A DNA stretch of 64,000 nucleotides from positions 17,258-81,257 of the forward strand of contig NZ_VAJL01000002.1 in NCBI RefSeq assembly GCF_006175945.1, read 5' to 3'. Position 1 is the first letter of the stretch. Each line of letters opens with the position of its first letter. Both the position numbers and the translations under genes were made by a program. Positions 19,783 to 27,432 of the stretch are shown one piece after another. The notes under the pieces were generated by a model that was not told where the DNA came from, did not search any database, and saw nothing but the letters and a program-made list of their open reading frames with translations. This DNA is from Chryseobacterium mulctrae. Its GTDB lineage: Bacteria; Bacteroidota; Bacteroidia; Flavobacteriales; Weeksellaceae.

Positions 19783-22433
19783 TGAAGTATTTATGTTTAT
19801 TATTCATCATATTATTTCTTAAAATCTCTGCTCAAACAGAGATAAAAGGTTTAGTATGGTCAGAAAATAAACAGGCGGTTTCAAGAGCCAATGTGATTCT
19901 TACCGATTCACAGGATAATATAATAACTTTCGTCTTTAGTGATAAAGACGGAAGTTTTTTGCTTAATACGGATAAATTCGGAAATTTTAATCTGAATATT
20001 TCTGCGATGGGCTATTTTTCTAAGAAATTCCCTGTTTCTATAATTAAAAGAGGTGAAAGCAAAAATTTTAAAACCATTATTCTTGAGACTGATAAAGTAA
20101 AAGAAATAAAGGAAGTAGTTATTAGCAGAACTTCGCCGATCAAGATTAAGAAAGACACTATAGAATATTCTGCTAAAAATTTTTCTAATGGAACAGAGCA
20201 AAATGTAGAAGATCTCTTAAAAAAACTTCCGGGAATTACTGTTCTTAGTGATGGTAAAATAAAATTCGGAAATAAAGAGGTTTCCAGGGTGATGATAGAA
20301 AATGATGATCTTTTTGAAAGAGGTTATCAGACACTTACCCAAAATATGCCTTCCAAACCTTTAGATAAAGTTCAGGTTCTTAAAAATTATTCAAAAAATA
20401 AGCTTCTCAAAAATATTGAAGCTTCAGAAAGTATTGCCCTTAATCTTACATTAAAAGAAGATGCCAAAGGTAAGTGGTTTGGAAATGTTTTGTTAGCTTC
20501 TACAAGTTATAAAGAAGATATGCGACAGGGAAAACTCAATCTGATGAACTTTACAAAGAGACAAAAAATCTATTTTCTTCTGAATGCCAATAATTTGGGT
20601 TTAAATGAAATGAAGGGTGTAGAATACTTAACCAATCCAAGCTCGGATAATGATGTTGAAAATGTTGGAACCAATATTAACACACTATCAATAATTAATC
20701 TTCATCAAAAAAACTTTCAGTTTGATGATAAGCGCACTAATTTTAACAATGATAAGTTAGTTTCACTTAATTATATTTATAATTTTAAAACCGATTGGAA
20801 ATTAAAGTTTGTAACTATTTTTAATGAAATAGAAAATAGAAACTATATCAATTCTTTTTATAAATTTAATTTTAACGGTTTAGATTTTATTAATAGTGAG
20901 GATAAAATATGGAAGCAAAATAACAGAAATATTGTTGGGAAGGTAGAACTTTCAAAAGACTTAAAAAATAACTCAAACTTACAATTCTATAATAAAGTTT
21001 CATCCTTAAATGAAAATAATAATAATATTTTTCTTTTTAATGAACAGTTGAATAATCAAATTGGAAAGAATGAACTTTTTGCCAACGAAAATAGATTGAC
21101 TTACACTAAGAAAATAGATTCATCCAAAGCTTTAGTAGCAGTAGCACGATATATTTTTCAAAACCGCCCATATGATTTTACTGATGAAAATGATGTTTTT
21201 TCTCAAATACTAAACAATCCTGATGCTCAAAAAATAAATCAGATTATTGATTCTAAAATGAATTTTGGGGGATTAAAACTTTCTTATCTTAAAAAGTATG
21301 CAGAAGAACACAGCCTGGAATTACAGTTAGGAAACGAGTTCAGAAAAGATTTTTTAAGCTCAAACCTTCATATTTTTAATTCAAATAATGAAGCGATAAG
21401 TTTTGATAAATCAGAGTTTATTAATCATACAGATTATGTTCAGAATAATGTTTTTGCTCAGATTAAATATAACAAAAAAGTAAAAAATTGGAGCTATGGT
21501 TTTACCATTTTAAATCAAATGATTCATTCTGATTTAAATCAAAATAAACAGAATGGTTTCTATGTTTCTCCGTTAGCAAATATTGGTTACCAAAACAGAA
21601 AAATAGGAAATTTTAATTTGAATGCAGGAAGGAAATTTTCCACAGTCAGTATCAACGATGTTTATACTAACTATATCTATCAGGGAAACAGAAACTTTAA
21701 ACAGAGCAATGTAAATTTTGCTGTTTTGCAAGATTGTAATTTAGGATTTAGCTACAACGTGGGAGAGCAAATGTCTCAATATCTTAATTTCAATATTAAT
21801 TTTTTCAAAAGTGGAGATTATTTGTCTAATAATATGATTGTAAATCCTAATTACACTTTTAATCAAACAATTTTGGTAAAGAATAATAGCAATTTATCTG
21901 CAAGCTTAGAATTAAGAAAATACTTAAAGCCTATAAGATCAAGATTGAGTATTTTAAGCTCTTATATGCAATCGGGCTATGAAAATAGTGTAAATAATCA
22001 ACCTTTAATAAAAACTAAATTTATCAATTGGAAGGCAGCTTTTGAAATGAAATCAGGCTGGACAAAATTTATTAATTATGAATGCGGTTATGAATGGGCA
22101 TTCAATACTATTTCTTCGAAAGTGAATTCTAACAAATACATAGATCAAAAAGGTTTTTTGAACCTTTATTTTACTATAAATTCACAGTTTAGGATTGAGT
22201 CTCTTGTAGAATATTATAAATTTGGAAATACAGCTCAAAAAACTACTCAGTTTTGGGATATTAAAGCGAACTATACTTTAAAGAAGTATAATATGAGTAT
22301 TTTTATTCAGGGCAATAATCTTTTAAATTCAAACAGTATTCAGAGATACTCAATAAATAATATAAGTGAGAGTTTATACACACAAAGACTGTTGCCACGC
22401 CATATAGTGTTAGGTATTAACAAAAATTTCTGA
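19782..22433 (+). CDS. TonB-dependent-receptor-like outer-membrane protein, Tn-A cargo gene 3 (883 aa)
   Basis: A signal peptide (ending LKISAQ) is followed by a carboxypeptidase-regulatory-like domain (residues 20-110, IKGLVWSENKQAVSRANVIL), a plug domain (about 115-225, LLKKLPGITVLSDG) and a long beta-barrel ending GINKNF. The terminal Phe fits BamA recognition. It starts in a TAATG overlap with the GLPGLI gene. The C-terminal 1.46 kb is repeated, apparently identical, in inverted orientation at 42146-43607. Its likely role is transport or export of a peptide or ligand across the outer membrane; the link to the cargo peptide is inferred. Confidence 0.85.
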   Translation: MKYLCLLFIILFLKISAQTEIKGLVWSENKQAVSRANVILTDSQDNIITFVFSDKDGSFLLNTDKFGNFNLNISAMGYFSKKFPVSIIKRGESKNFKTIILETDKVKEIKEVVISRTSPIKIKKDTIEYSAKNFSNGTEQNVEDLLKKLPGITVLSDGKIKFGNKEVSRVMIENDDLFERGYQTLTQNMPSKPLDKVQVLKNYSKNKLLKNIEASESIALNLTLKEDAKGKWFGNVLLASTSYKEDMRQGKLNLMNFTKRQKIYFLLNANNLGLNEMKGVEYLTNPSSDNDVENVGTNINTLSIINLHQKNFQFDDKRTNFNNDKLVSLNYIYNFKTDWKLKFVTIFNEIENRNYINSFYKFNFNGLDFINSEDKIWKQNNRNIVGKVELSKDLKNNSNLQFYNKVSSLNENNNNIFLFNEQLNNQIGKNELFANENRLTYTKKIDSSKALVAVARYIFQNRPYDFTDENDVFSQILNNPDAQKINQIIDSKMNFGGLKLSYLKKYAEEHSLELQLGNEFRKDFLSSNLHIFNSNNEAISFDKSEFINHTDYVQNNVFAQIKYNKKVKNWSYGFTILNQMIHSDLNQNKQNGFYVSPLANIGYQNRKIGNFNLNAGRKFSTVSINDVYTNYIYQGNRNFKQSNVNFAVLQDCNLGFSYNVGEQMSQYLNFNINFFKSGDYLSNNMIVNPNYTFNQTILVKNNSNLSASLELRKYLKPIRSRLSILSSYMQSGYENSVNNQPLIKTKFINWKAAFEMKSGWTKFINYECGYEWAFNTISSKVNSNKYIDQKGFLNLYFTINSQFRIESLVEYYKFGNTAQKTTQFWDIKANYTLKKYNMSIFIQGNNLLNSNSIQRYSINNISESLYTQRLLPRHIVLGINKNF

Positions 22434-22480
22434 TTAATATATAAAATCTATTCAAAGCAAAAAATATGATAGATTTTATC

Positions 22481-22518
22481 CTTAACCCTGTTTTTTTTAC
22501 TTTTCGTCGACTGACCCC
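22481..22518 (-). repeat. Tn-A right terminal inverted repeat (38 bp)
   Basis: Reverse complement of a GGGGTCAGTCGACG...GTTAAG repeat, followed directly by the target duplication CATTT (22519-22523). Confidence 0.92.
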
Positions 22519-22706
22519 CATTTACGCCCTGTAATCACTTCAATATCCTGTACATGGATAGTATATTCCAGCTTTCCTATTTCTAAAGATGAAAGTATCA
22601 TAAAAAGTATATCCATCATCGTAGCCGAATAATCATACCTTCCGGAAGTAATGACATTATGCTGATAAATCATTTTATTCTCTGTATTAACGTCTATTAA
22701 TTCCAT
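22519..22706 (-). pseudogene. Rep_3 replication initiator, N-terminal fragment
   Basis: From the ATG at 22706 the frame reads NKMIYQHNVITSGRYDYSA and ends GRKW at the Tn-A end, which is the start of the Rep_3 winged-helix domain 1. It continues in frame at 28174 (NLKQLREATESIGSRMFE). The joined gene would be 930 bases, 309 residues. The interruption inactivates this initiator. Four iterons lie directly upstream. Confidence 0.85.
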
Positions 22707-22784
22707 AATTATAATTTGAGAAACAAATGTAAAAATAAAAAACCACGTATAAAACCACAGTGGCTTAAATTATGGTATTTAACA

Positions 22785-22868
22785 CTTATAAAAAGTGGTT
22801 TTTAGCTTATAAAAAGTGGTTTTTAGCTTATAAAAAGTGGTTTTTAGCTTATAAAAAGTGGTTTTTAA
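22785..22868. repeat. Four tandem 21-bp iterons, origin of the small plasmid
   Basis: Four adjacent units of CTTATAAAAAGTGGTTTTTA(G) upstream of the Rep start, with a diverged half unit near 22745-22766. This is the expected binding array for the interrupted Rep_3 protein. With Rep broken, this origin is probably silent. Confidence 0.85.
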
Positions 22869-23439
22869 ACTTATAATAGTCTATTAATCAAACAATTGCA
22901 GGTCTTTAAAATACTAAAATAAGAAAGTAATAAATATTTAAAGAATACGTTTGTTCAATCGGACTTTTATCTTTTCCATTGGAGCGAAAATTTTCCGGAC
23001 ATCCTGTCATGTGCAGAGTGGAAGAAAAACAAAAAGAAAAAAAAACAGAGATTCGAGAAAATCGGGTTGCGGGCGGATGTTATGTATCACATAATATAAT
23101 TAATAGATAAAAACTATTGTTAGTGTGGTGATTTGGTGAGCTGTCCGGCTGTCTGATCAAGGCGATATCGCTTCCGGAAGTGATCTGAATTCTCCTTCAG
23201 TTTTTCTGTTTTTGCCTTTATTTTTTGCGGAGTGTTTAGAGTGTTTTTTGACTGTTCCGGATTTGCGATTTAGTTAATGGGCGATCTGAAGTATTATCAT
23301 TTTGGACTGTTTTGATTAGGGTATGAGCTGGGCGATATTTTAGAATTATGGGAGCTGTACCTGGATAAAATAATCATAGGTTGCAGAATAAAAAAAGGAA
23401 TTGCTATATTTGAGTAGAAAAAGTATGTTTTCAGTAAGG

Positions 23440-23509
23440 GCAAGTAGTACCTTTTGACGTCAAAAACCTACGCTATCGCTCCGATTTCTGCCACAAAAGG
23501 ACAACTTGC
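23440..23509. other. Candidate oriT hairpin upstream of mob genes
   Basis: GCAAGTAGTACCTTTTG (23440-23456) and CAAAAGGACAACTTGC (23494-23509) form an imperfect inverted repeat about 220 bases before mobC, the usual place of a nic region. In the large gap 22869-23728 I also see a hairpin AAGCTCTCC/GGAGAGCTT (23631-23653), one arm of a 22-base inverted repeat at 23595, and otherwise no gene. Confidence 0.5.
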
Positions 23510-23594
23510 TTTTCTCCTATCGTCAAAAAGGGACAGCAGAATGCTTTAAGGACTGATGTACGCTTTTACAGAAAGGTAGTTAAAATGAGAATTT

Positions 23595-23616
23595 TTAATA
23601 GTCGGAAAAAACAATA
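23595..23616 (+). repeat. 22-bp inverted repeat, left arm flanking the mob cassette
   Basis: TTTAATAGTCGGAAAAAACA(AT) here is the exact reverse complement of 25498-25519, enclosing mobC, mobA and the following gene. A 17-base match also occurs at 50765-50781 next to the main origin. Confidence 0.7.
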
Positions 23617-23728
23617 CCGGGGAAAATAAAAAGCTCTCCGTGTTGGAGAGCTTAATGATACAATAATAATGAGTTAGTTATATAAAGTATTTTTTAATGA
23701 CCACTAAGATATAAAATACAACTGAATT

Positions 23729-24136
23729 ATGGAAGAAGAAAATACAGACGATTGGGAATCACTACTCCATGCAGAATTTGAGAAAGTAGATAGACAAAAC
23801 CAATATATAGAGCGAGGAAAGCTCGGAGGTCGCCCGAAACTAAGCACCCCAAAATCGGAGCGTTTGGCTCTCAGGTTTACTCCTTCAGAGATGAAAATGC
23901 TAAAAGAAAGAGCGGATAAAAAAAAGCTGAAGCTTACGGATTACAGCCGTTTGATTCTTTTAGAAAAAAAACTTCCGGACTATGAAAAAAACATTATGCT
24001 CACTGAGTATGCAACCAATTTCCGGAGAATAGCCAATTACATGAAGAAAGAAATATTTACTCCCGGAGAGCGAGCAGATCTGCTCAAGGAAATTGAGGGA
24101 GCAATAAAAGGCATAAAAACACAGGTAAAATGGTAA
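23729..24136 (+). CDS. mobC: Mobilization accessory protein, MobC/ribbon-helix-helix type (135 aa)
   Basis: A basic protein with RLALRFTPSEMKMLKERADK, a ribbon-helix-helix-type DNA-binding start, and NFRRIANYMKKE, the pattern of MobC relaxosome proteins. The final codons overlap the relaxase start by 7 bases. It should bind oriT and assist nicking by the relaxase. The oriT-like hairpin lies just upstream. Confidence 0.8.
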   Translation: MEEENTDDWESLLHAEFEKVDRQNQYIERGKLGGRPKLSTPKSERLALRFTPSEMKMLKERADKKKLKLTDYSRLILLEKKLPDYEKNIMLTEYATNFRRIANYMKKEIFTPGERADLLKEIEGAIKGIKTQVKW

Positions 24137-24909
24137 TCTCTGCATCTACAAGGAATGTGAGTTCCCGATCCATTGCGTACCAGCAGAGCGACAAGGAGCA
24201 GAGTGTTGAAGTTTGCCGGAACGGACTTTCCGGAGAGAAGCCGAAAGACCTGTTTGCAGAATTTAAAGAGATTGCGGATAAGAACCCCCGAACCGAAAAT
24301 AAATACGTTACTGCGGTGATCTCGCCTCCGAAAGAGTACAGCCAAAATTTAAACCTTAACGATTGGGCAAAACTGGCAGAGGATTATTTAAAGCGAGAGA
24401 AAATCGGAAGGGATAATCAATATTTGGTGCATCTGCACCAATCTACGGACGACAAACATCTGCATATTATCGCCAACCGTATTGATTTTCACGGTAAAAA
24501 TCAGGTCACGAGCCATAATATAGGAGAACGAGCATCCAAACATGCGGAAGTATTATCCAAAGAGCGGAGCTGGAAGACGGCAAAAGAAATCAGCGGAGAG
24601 AAGAAAGCGGAAATCAAAAACGTTTTACTCCAGGAAAAAGGGGAAAGTAAAAGTTTGAGTGATTTAGTAGACCGTATGGATAAAAGGGGCTACATCATGC
24701 AGATCAGCAAGAACTCGAAAGGCTTAAACGGTGCAAGGATCATCCCGAAAGCAGATATAAATACAAACCCTTCAGTATTAGAAAAAGTAACGAAACAAGG
24801 CTTTAAATTAAGCGATATCGATCCGAAACTGAAAATTAAAGAAATAGCGTTAGATATCGCAAAAAGCATGACCAAAGATATATCGAGAGACATGGGAATG
24901 TCATTATAA
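24130..24909 (+). CDS. mobA: Relaxase/mobilization nuclease MobA (259 aa)
   Basis: HLHQSTDDKHLHIIANRID near residues 100-118 contains the metal-binding HxDxxxxHxH-type motif of MOB relaxases, with N-terminal RSIAYQQSDKEQSV supplying candidate catalytic Tyr. It nicks oriT and pilots the strand in conjugative mobilization. At 259 residues it is a minimal relaxase without a primase or helicase domain, as on other small Bacteroidetes plasmids. It needs conjugation machinery from elsewhere; only a fragment of a coupling protein is present at 33298. Confidence 0.85.
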   Translation: MVISASTRNVSSRSIAYQQSDKEQSVEVCRNGLSGEKPKDLFAEFKEIADKNPRTENKYVTAVISPPKEYSQNLNLNDWAKLAEDYLKREKIGRDNQYLVHLHQSTDDKHLHIIANRIDFHGKNQVTSHNIGERASKHAEVLSKERSWKTAKEISGEKKAEIKNVLLQEKGESKSLSDLVDRMDKRGYIMQISKNSKGLNGARIIPKADINTNPSVLEKVTKQGFKLSDIDPKLKIKEIALDIAKSMTKDISRDMGMSL

Positions 24910-24929
24910 ACATTAAAAAAATAACAATT

Positions 24930-25496
24930 ATGGAAGAAAATAAGAATCAAAATCAAGGGAAGTTTGACCCAAAAGCAGTGGTTGAAGATTTAAAAATAAC
25001 TACTGCAGCACTTCAACAGGAAACCCAAAAATTAAACTCCGGAATCTCCGGAATGGATGCAAAGCTGAAGGAAGCCAGAACGCTGATCGATCACAGCCTG
25101 AAGGAACTCAAAGAAAGTGTTTTGGATATCCGTGTTGGAATCTCTCCGGAAGATCTGAAGAAGCTCGAAGCCTACAAAGATTATTTTAAGCATTATAAAC
25201 CGATACTGTACATTTCCCTTTTTGTGATGCTTTCAGGGTGGGGATTGGCTCTATTCGGGGCTTATTCCGGAATGAAGTATTATAAAGAAAGTGTGCGTAC
25301 CAAAGAGGAAGTAAGAACGCAGGTTCTTCAGGAAATTAACCAGGGCGGAAATATTATCGTAGAAAAATCAAAATGGGATAGTTATGTAGAACAGTCGCAG
25401 GTTCTCAGGGCGTGGCAGAAGTCGAATCCCAAAGACAGCGAATCATTAGAAATCTATTACAAAGGCTATCAGGATTTCAAAAAAGGGAAGAAATAA
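24930..25496 (+). CDS. Membrane-anchored coiled-coil protein of the mob cassette (188 aa)
   Basis: The N-terminal half is a coiled coil (LKITTAALQQETQKLNSGIS), followed by one transmembrane helix near residues 90-110 (ILYISLFVMLSGWGLALFGA) and a basic tail. It begins 20 bases after mobA and ends two bases before the right arm of the 22-base inverted repeat, so it belongs to the mob cassette. Proteins of this layout commonly accompany Bacteroidetes mobA; its role may be to bring the relaxosome to the membrane. Confidence 0.65.
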   Translation: MEENKNQNQGKFDPKAVVEDLKITTAALQQETQKLNSGISGMDAKLKEARTLIDHSLKELKESVLDIRVGISPEDLKKLEAYKDYFKHYKPILYISLFVMLSGWGLALFGAYSGMKYYKESVRTKEEVRTQVLQEINQGGNIIVEKSKWDSYVEQSQVLRAWQKSNPKDSESLEIYYKGYQDFKKGKK

Positions 25497-25497
25497 A

Positions 25498-25519
25498 TTG
25501 TTTTTTCCGACTATTAAAG
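25498..25519 (-). repeat. 22-bp inverted repeat, right arm flanking the mob cassette
   Basis: ATTGTTTTTTCCGACTATTA(AA), the perfect reverse complement of 23595-23616. Confidence 0.7.
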
Positions 25520-25537
25520 CATTTTAGAGCGGTGATA

Positions 25538-25608
25538 ATTGCGCATAAATCGGCTTCGCCTACTCATGTATGTTGAGAGAATTATAAATTCTCTCAACAT
25601 ACATTCGG
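25538..25608 (+). repeat. 71-bp element with an 18-bp perfect hairpin, copy 1
   Basis: Starts ATTGCGCATAAATCGGCTTC and contains ATGTATGTTGAGAGAATT / AATTCTCTCAACATACAT with a 3-base loop (25566-25604). An almost identical element lies in inverted orientation at 39524-39595 on the other plasmid segment. It may be a single-strand origin, a resolution site or a strong bidirectional structural element. Confidence 0.75.
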
Positions 25609-25627
25609 ATAAGCAATCATAATAAAA

Positions 25628-25657
25628 AAAGGCTTCTACAATTTTGTAGAAGCCTTT
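25628..25657 (-). terminator. Bidirectional terminator
   Basis: AAAGGCTTCTACAA / TTGTAGAAGCCTTT, a 14-base perfect stem with an A-run on the left that gives a T-run for the minus-strand GLPGLI gene. Confidence 0.85.
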
Positions 25658-25679
25658 GGTCTTTGGTTTGATTGAATTG

Positions 25680-26471
25680 CTATCTTTCAAATGAGTTATT
25701 AAATTTTTTCCCCATTTTTATTAAATTTTCTCTTTGTTCTTTACTAAATCTCGGATTATCAGGATAAGGATTGCTCTTAAATTCTTCTCTTTTTTTGATG
25801 TATGCGTCTCGTGTAGTTCTAATTCCAGCTTCTACAGCTTCTATTGTTTCCTGCTTTTTTTCAATTGCAATTATAGATATTTTATCATAACTATTAAAGT
25901 CCTCAACATCCATTACAAGACCTGGTAATCCTTTAAATCTATAAGGACCATCTGGAATTGAAATTTCTTTTGTATACCACGCGGTGTATTGCCTTTTATT
26001 AAATAAAGTAGTAGCTTTAAAGCAAGTATATCCAAGAATTTTTTTCTGTTCTTTATAATTTAAATTCCAAGTTGGATTTTCAGAATCAAATGTAAAATTA
26101 TCTTTACCAATAGGGCTTGTTACTGTTACCTTACCATTATTATTAAATACAGAATATTTAATTTTATATTTTGGAAGATCTTTAGCATTAATTTCAATAG
26201 GTGCTCCTGTTGTATTAGATAATTTACTTCGAATCGCCTTTCTTGTATCAAGGTGTGCTTGGCTTATATATAAAGAAGAAGATTTACCTAAAAAGAGAGT
26301 CATTGTCTCCTGATCTCTTTTTGCCACATCCAAAGTATCTGTATTATAACTATAAAGATACTTTATTTCAAGTTCTGAAGTAATTCTTTCTTTTTGTTGA
26401 GAAAATAAAGTAATACTAATTGTAAATAATAATAAAAGAAAAAATTTACTCATCATATAATATTTAAGCAA
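25680..26471 (-). CDS. GLPGLI family protein (263 aa), partner of a secreted peptide
   Basis: A signal peptide (LLLLFTISITLFSQ) is followed by ILGYTCFKATTLFNKRQYTA and FKGLPGLVMDVEDFN, the family signature, near residues 150-200. The first ATG overlaps the peptide stop by 8 bases; Met at 26456 is an alternative start. It is a paralogue of the Tn-A cargo protein at 19006 but clearly diverged. Here no TonB-receptor-like gene follows, only a terminator. Family function is not established. Confidence 0.85.
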   Translation of the reverse strand: MLKYYMMSKFFLLLLFTISITLFSQQKERITSELEIKYLYSYNTDTLDVAKRDQETMTLFLGKSSSLYISQAHLDTRKAIRSKLSNTTGAPIEINAKDLPKYKIKYSVFNNNGKVTVTSPIGKDNFTFDSENPTWNLNYKEQKKILGYTCFKATTLFNKRQYTAWYTKEISIPDGPYRFKGLPGLVMDVEDFNSYDKISIIAIEKKQETIEAVEAGIRTTRDAYIKKREEFKSNPYPDNPRFSKEQRENLIKMGKKFNNSFER

Positions 26472-26727
26472 GTCCCCAACCTTCTACTGGCGCAGCACAA
26501 AATTCTTCCATTTGTCTTACTTCGACATCAATACATCCTGGATCATCAACACCTGGTGTGAATTCAAAAGTTTCAGTATAACCACAACTAGATGTAATTG
26601 TTACTGGAAAATAAAAAACAGCAGTCTTTGATTCTTTAGATTTAACAGTCTCTTCTGTTTTAGCTTCAGCTGCAAAACTCAATGTAAAGCCTCCTAATAG
26701 CAAGGATGCAAATAAAATTTTTTTCAT
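26464..26727 (-). CDS. Small secreted Cys-containing peptide (87 aa)
   Basis: A signal peptide of about 20 residues (LFASLLLGGFTLSFAAEA) is followed by a short mature peptide with three Cys (SSCGY, DPGCID, EEFCAAP) and an acidic character. It is the first gene of a two-gene operon with a GLPGLI protein, the same order as in Tn-A although the peptides share little sequence. It has its own promoter, similar to that of the lipoprotein at 36039. Its nature (structural peptide, bacteriocin or substrate of GLPGLI) is unknown. Confidence 0.7.
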   Translation of the reverse strand: MKKILFASLLLGGFTLSFAAEAKTEETVKSKESKTAVFYFPVTITSSCGYTETFEFTPGVDDPGCIDVEVRQMEEFCAAPVEGWGLA

Positions 26728-26823
26728 AATTTGAAAGTTTAAAATTTTGTTTTATTTAGTTTGAAGATCAAATATATAAATATTTCTCATTACAATGGAA
26801 AAAATAATATATTTAATCATTGA

Positions 26824-26862
26824 TGCAAATATATTGAGGTAATACGACAAAACTTGACGTAT
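26824..26862 (-). promoter_or_regulatory. Promoter of the peptide/GLPGLI operon
   Basis: On the minus strand TATATTTG (26824-26831) matches TAnnTTTG, and ACGACAAAACTTGACG (plus-strand text, from 26847) lies just upstream of it. Nearly the same sequence stands before the lipoprotein gene at 36707, so both operons appear to share control. Confidence 0.55.
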
Positions 26863-26952
26863 TATAATTAATATAACAAATTTTTCAGCCGTCACTTCAG
26901 TCTTCTCATTTTTCAAACGTTTGCCGTTCGTTGCTCCTTAGTTCAAAATTCA

Positions 26953-27429
26953 CTAATCTTTATCCAGTCCTTTTTCTTTGGCTTCAATGAAATTTCTCTG
27001 TACTAAATTATCAGAGAAGTTTTTAACGCTATGTACTAAACTTTCGTGTATCTCAAGTTGTTTATTATATGAGGTTCTGAAATACTCAATTTGATTTTCC
27101 ATCGCTTTTAAATATTCTTTAGAACTTTCAATCTGTTCTTTTAGGAATGGGTACTCTGTAATACGTTTTTTAAATTCCTCATATTCTTCTTCAGTAAAGT
27201 ATTCAACGTAAGGAAATTCCTCATTTTCTTGAATGTCCGCAGGTGTCCGCAGTGTGTCCTGAGATGTGTCCGTAGATGATTTTTTTCTTAACAGTTCAGC
27301 TACTTCTTCGGACAAGGTGTATTTGCCCCCGTCAATGCTGATCAAATCAGAAATCCAACGTCTAATAGTACGCTCATTTTTGCCAAGTTCGGACGCTATG
27401 TCCGCAGTTGAATATTTTTTGTCCGCCAT
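26953..27429 (-). CDS. Plasmid HTH protein with coiled coil (158 aa)
   Basis: YSTADIASELGKNERTIRRW at the N-terminus is a MerR/HTH_17-like helix-turn-helix, followed by a linker and a long coiled coil (residues 80-140). It lies 3 bases after the rep C-terminal part, in the rep operon. On the related backbone at 41590-41635 only the last few codons of this gene survive beside a truncated rep. Probably a replication or copy-number accessory protein. Confidence 0.7.
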   Translation of the reverse strand: MADKKYSTADIASELGKNERTIRRWISDLISIDGGKYTLSEEVAELLRKKSSTDTSQDTLRTPADIQENEEFPYVEYFTEEEYEEFKKRITEYPFLKEQIESSKEYLKAMENQIEYFRTSYNKQLEIHESLVHSVKNFSDNLVQRNFIEAKEKGLDKD

Positions 27430-27432
27430 AAC

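Larger units (their letters stand above)
14721..22518 (+). mobile_element. Tn3-family transposon A with cargo operon (about 7.8 kb)
   Basis: Bounded by 38-base inverted repeats that start GGGGTC and end GTTAAG, the Tn3-family format. Contents: divergent serine resolvase and TnpA, then a cargo of secreted peptide, GLPGLI protein and TonB-receptor-like protein. The bases outside the two ends differ (AGAAA left, CATTT right), so this is not a simple insertion. The CATTT matches the left flank of Tn-B at 28175. Confidence 0.92.

Noticed and set aside
22785..22868. Tandem 21-bp repeats as a possible CRISPR array
   Set aside because: The units are contiguous without spacers and lie upstream of a Rep_3 gene; they are iterons.
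25538..25549. ATTGCGCATAA as a dif/cer-type XerC arm
   Set aside because: It resembles the E. coli XerC arm, but no XerD arm follows after six bases and the conserved feature is the hairpin.
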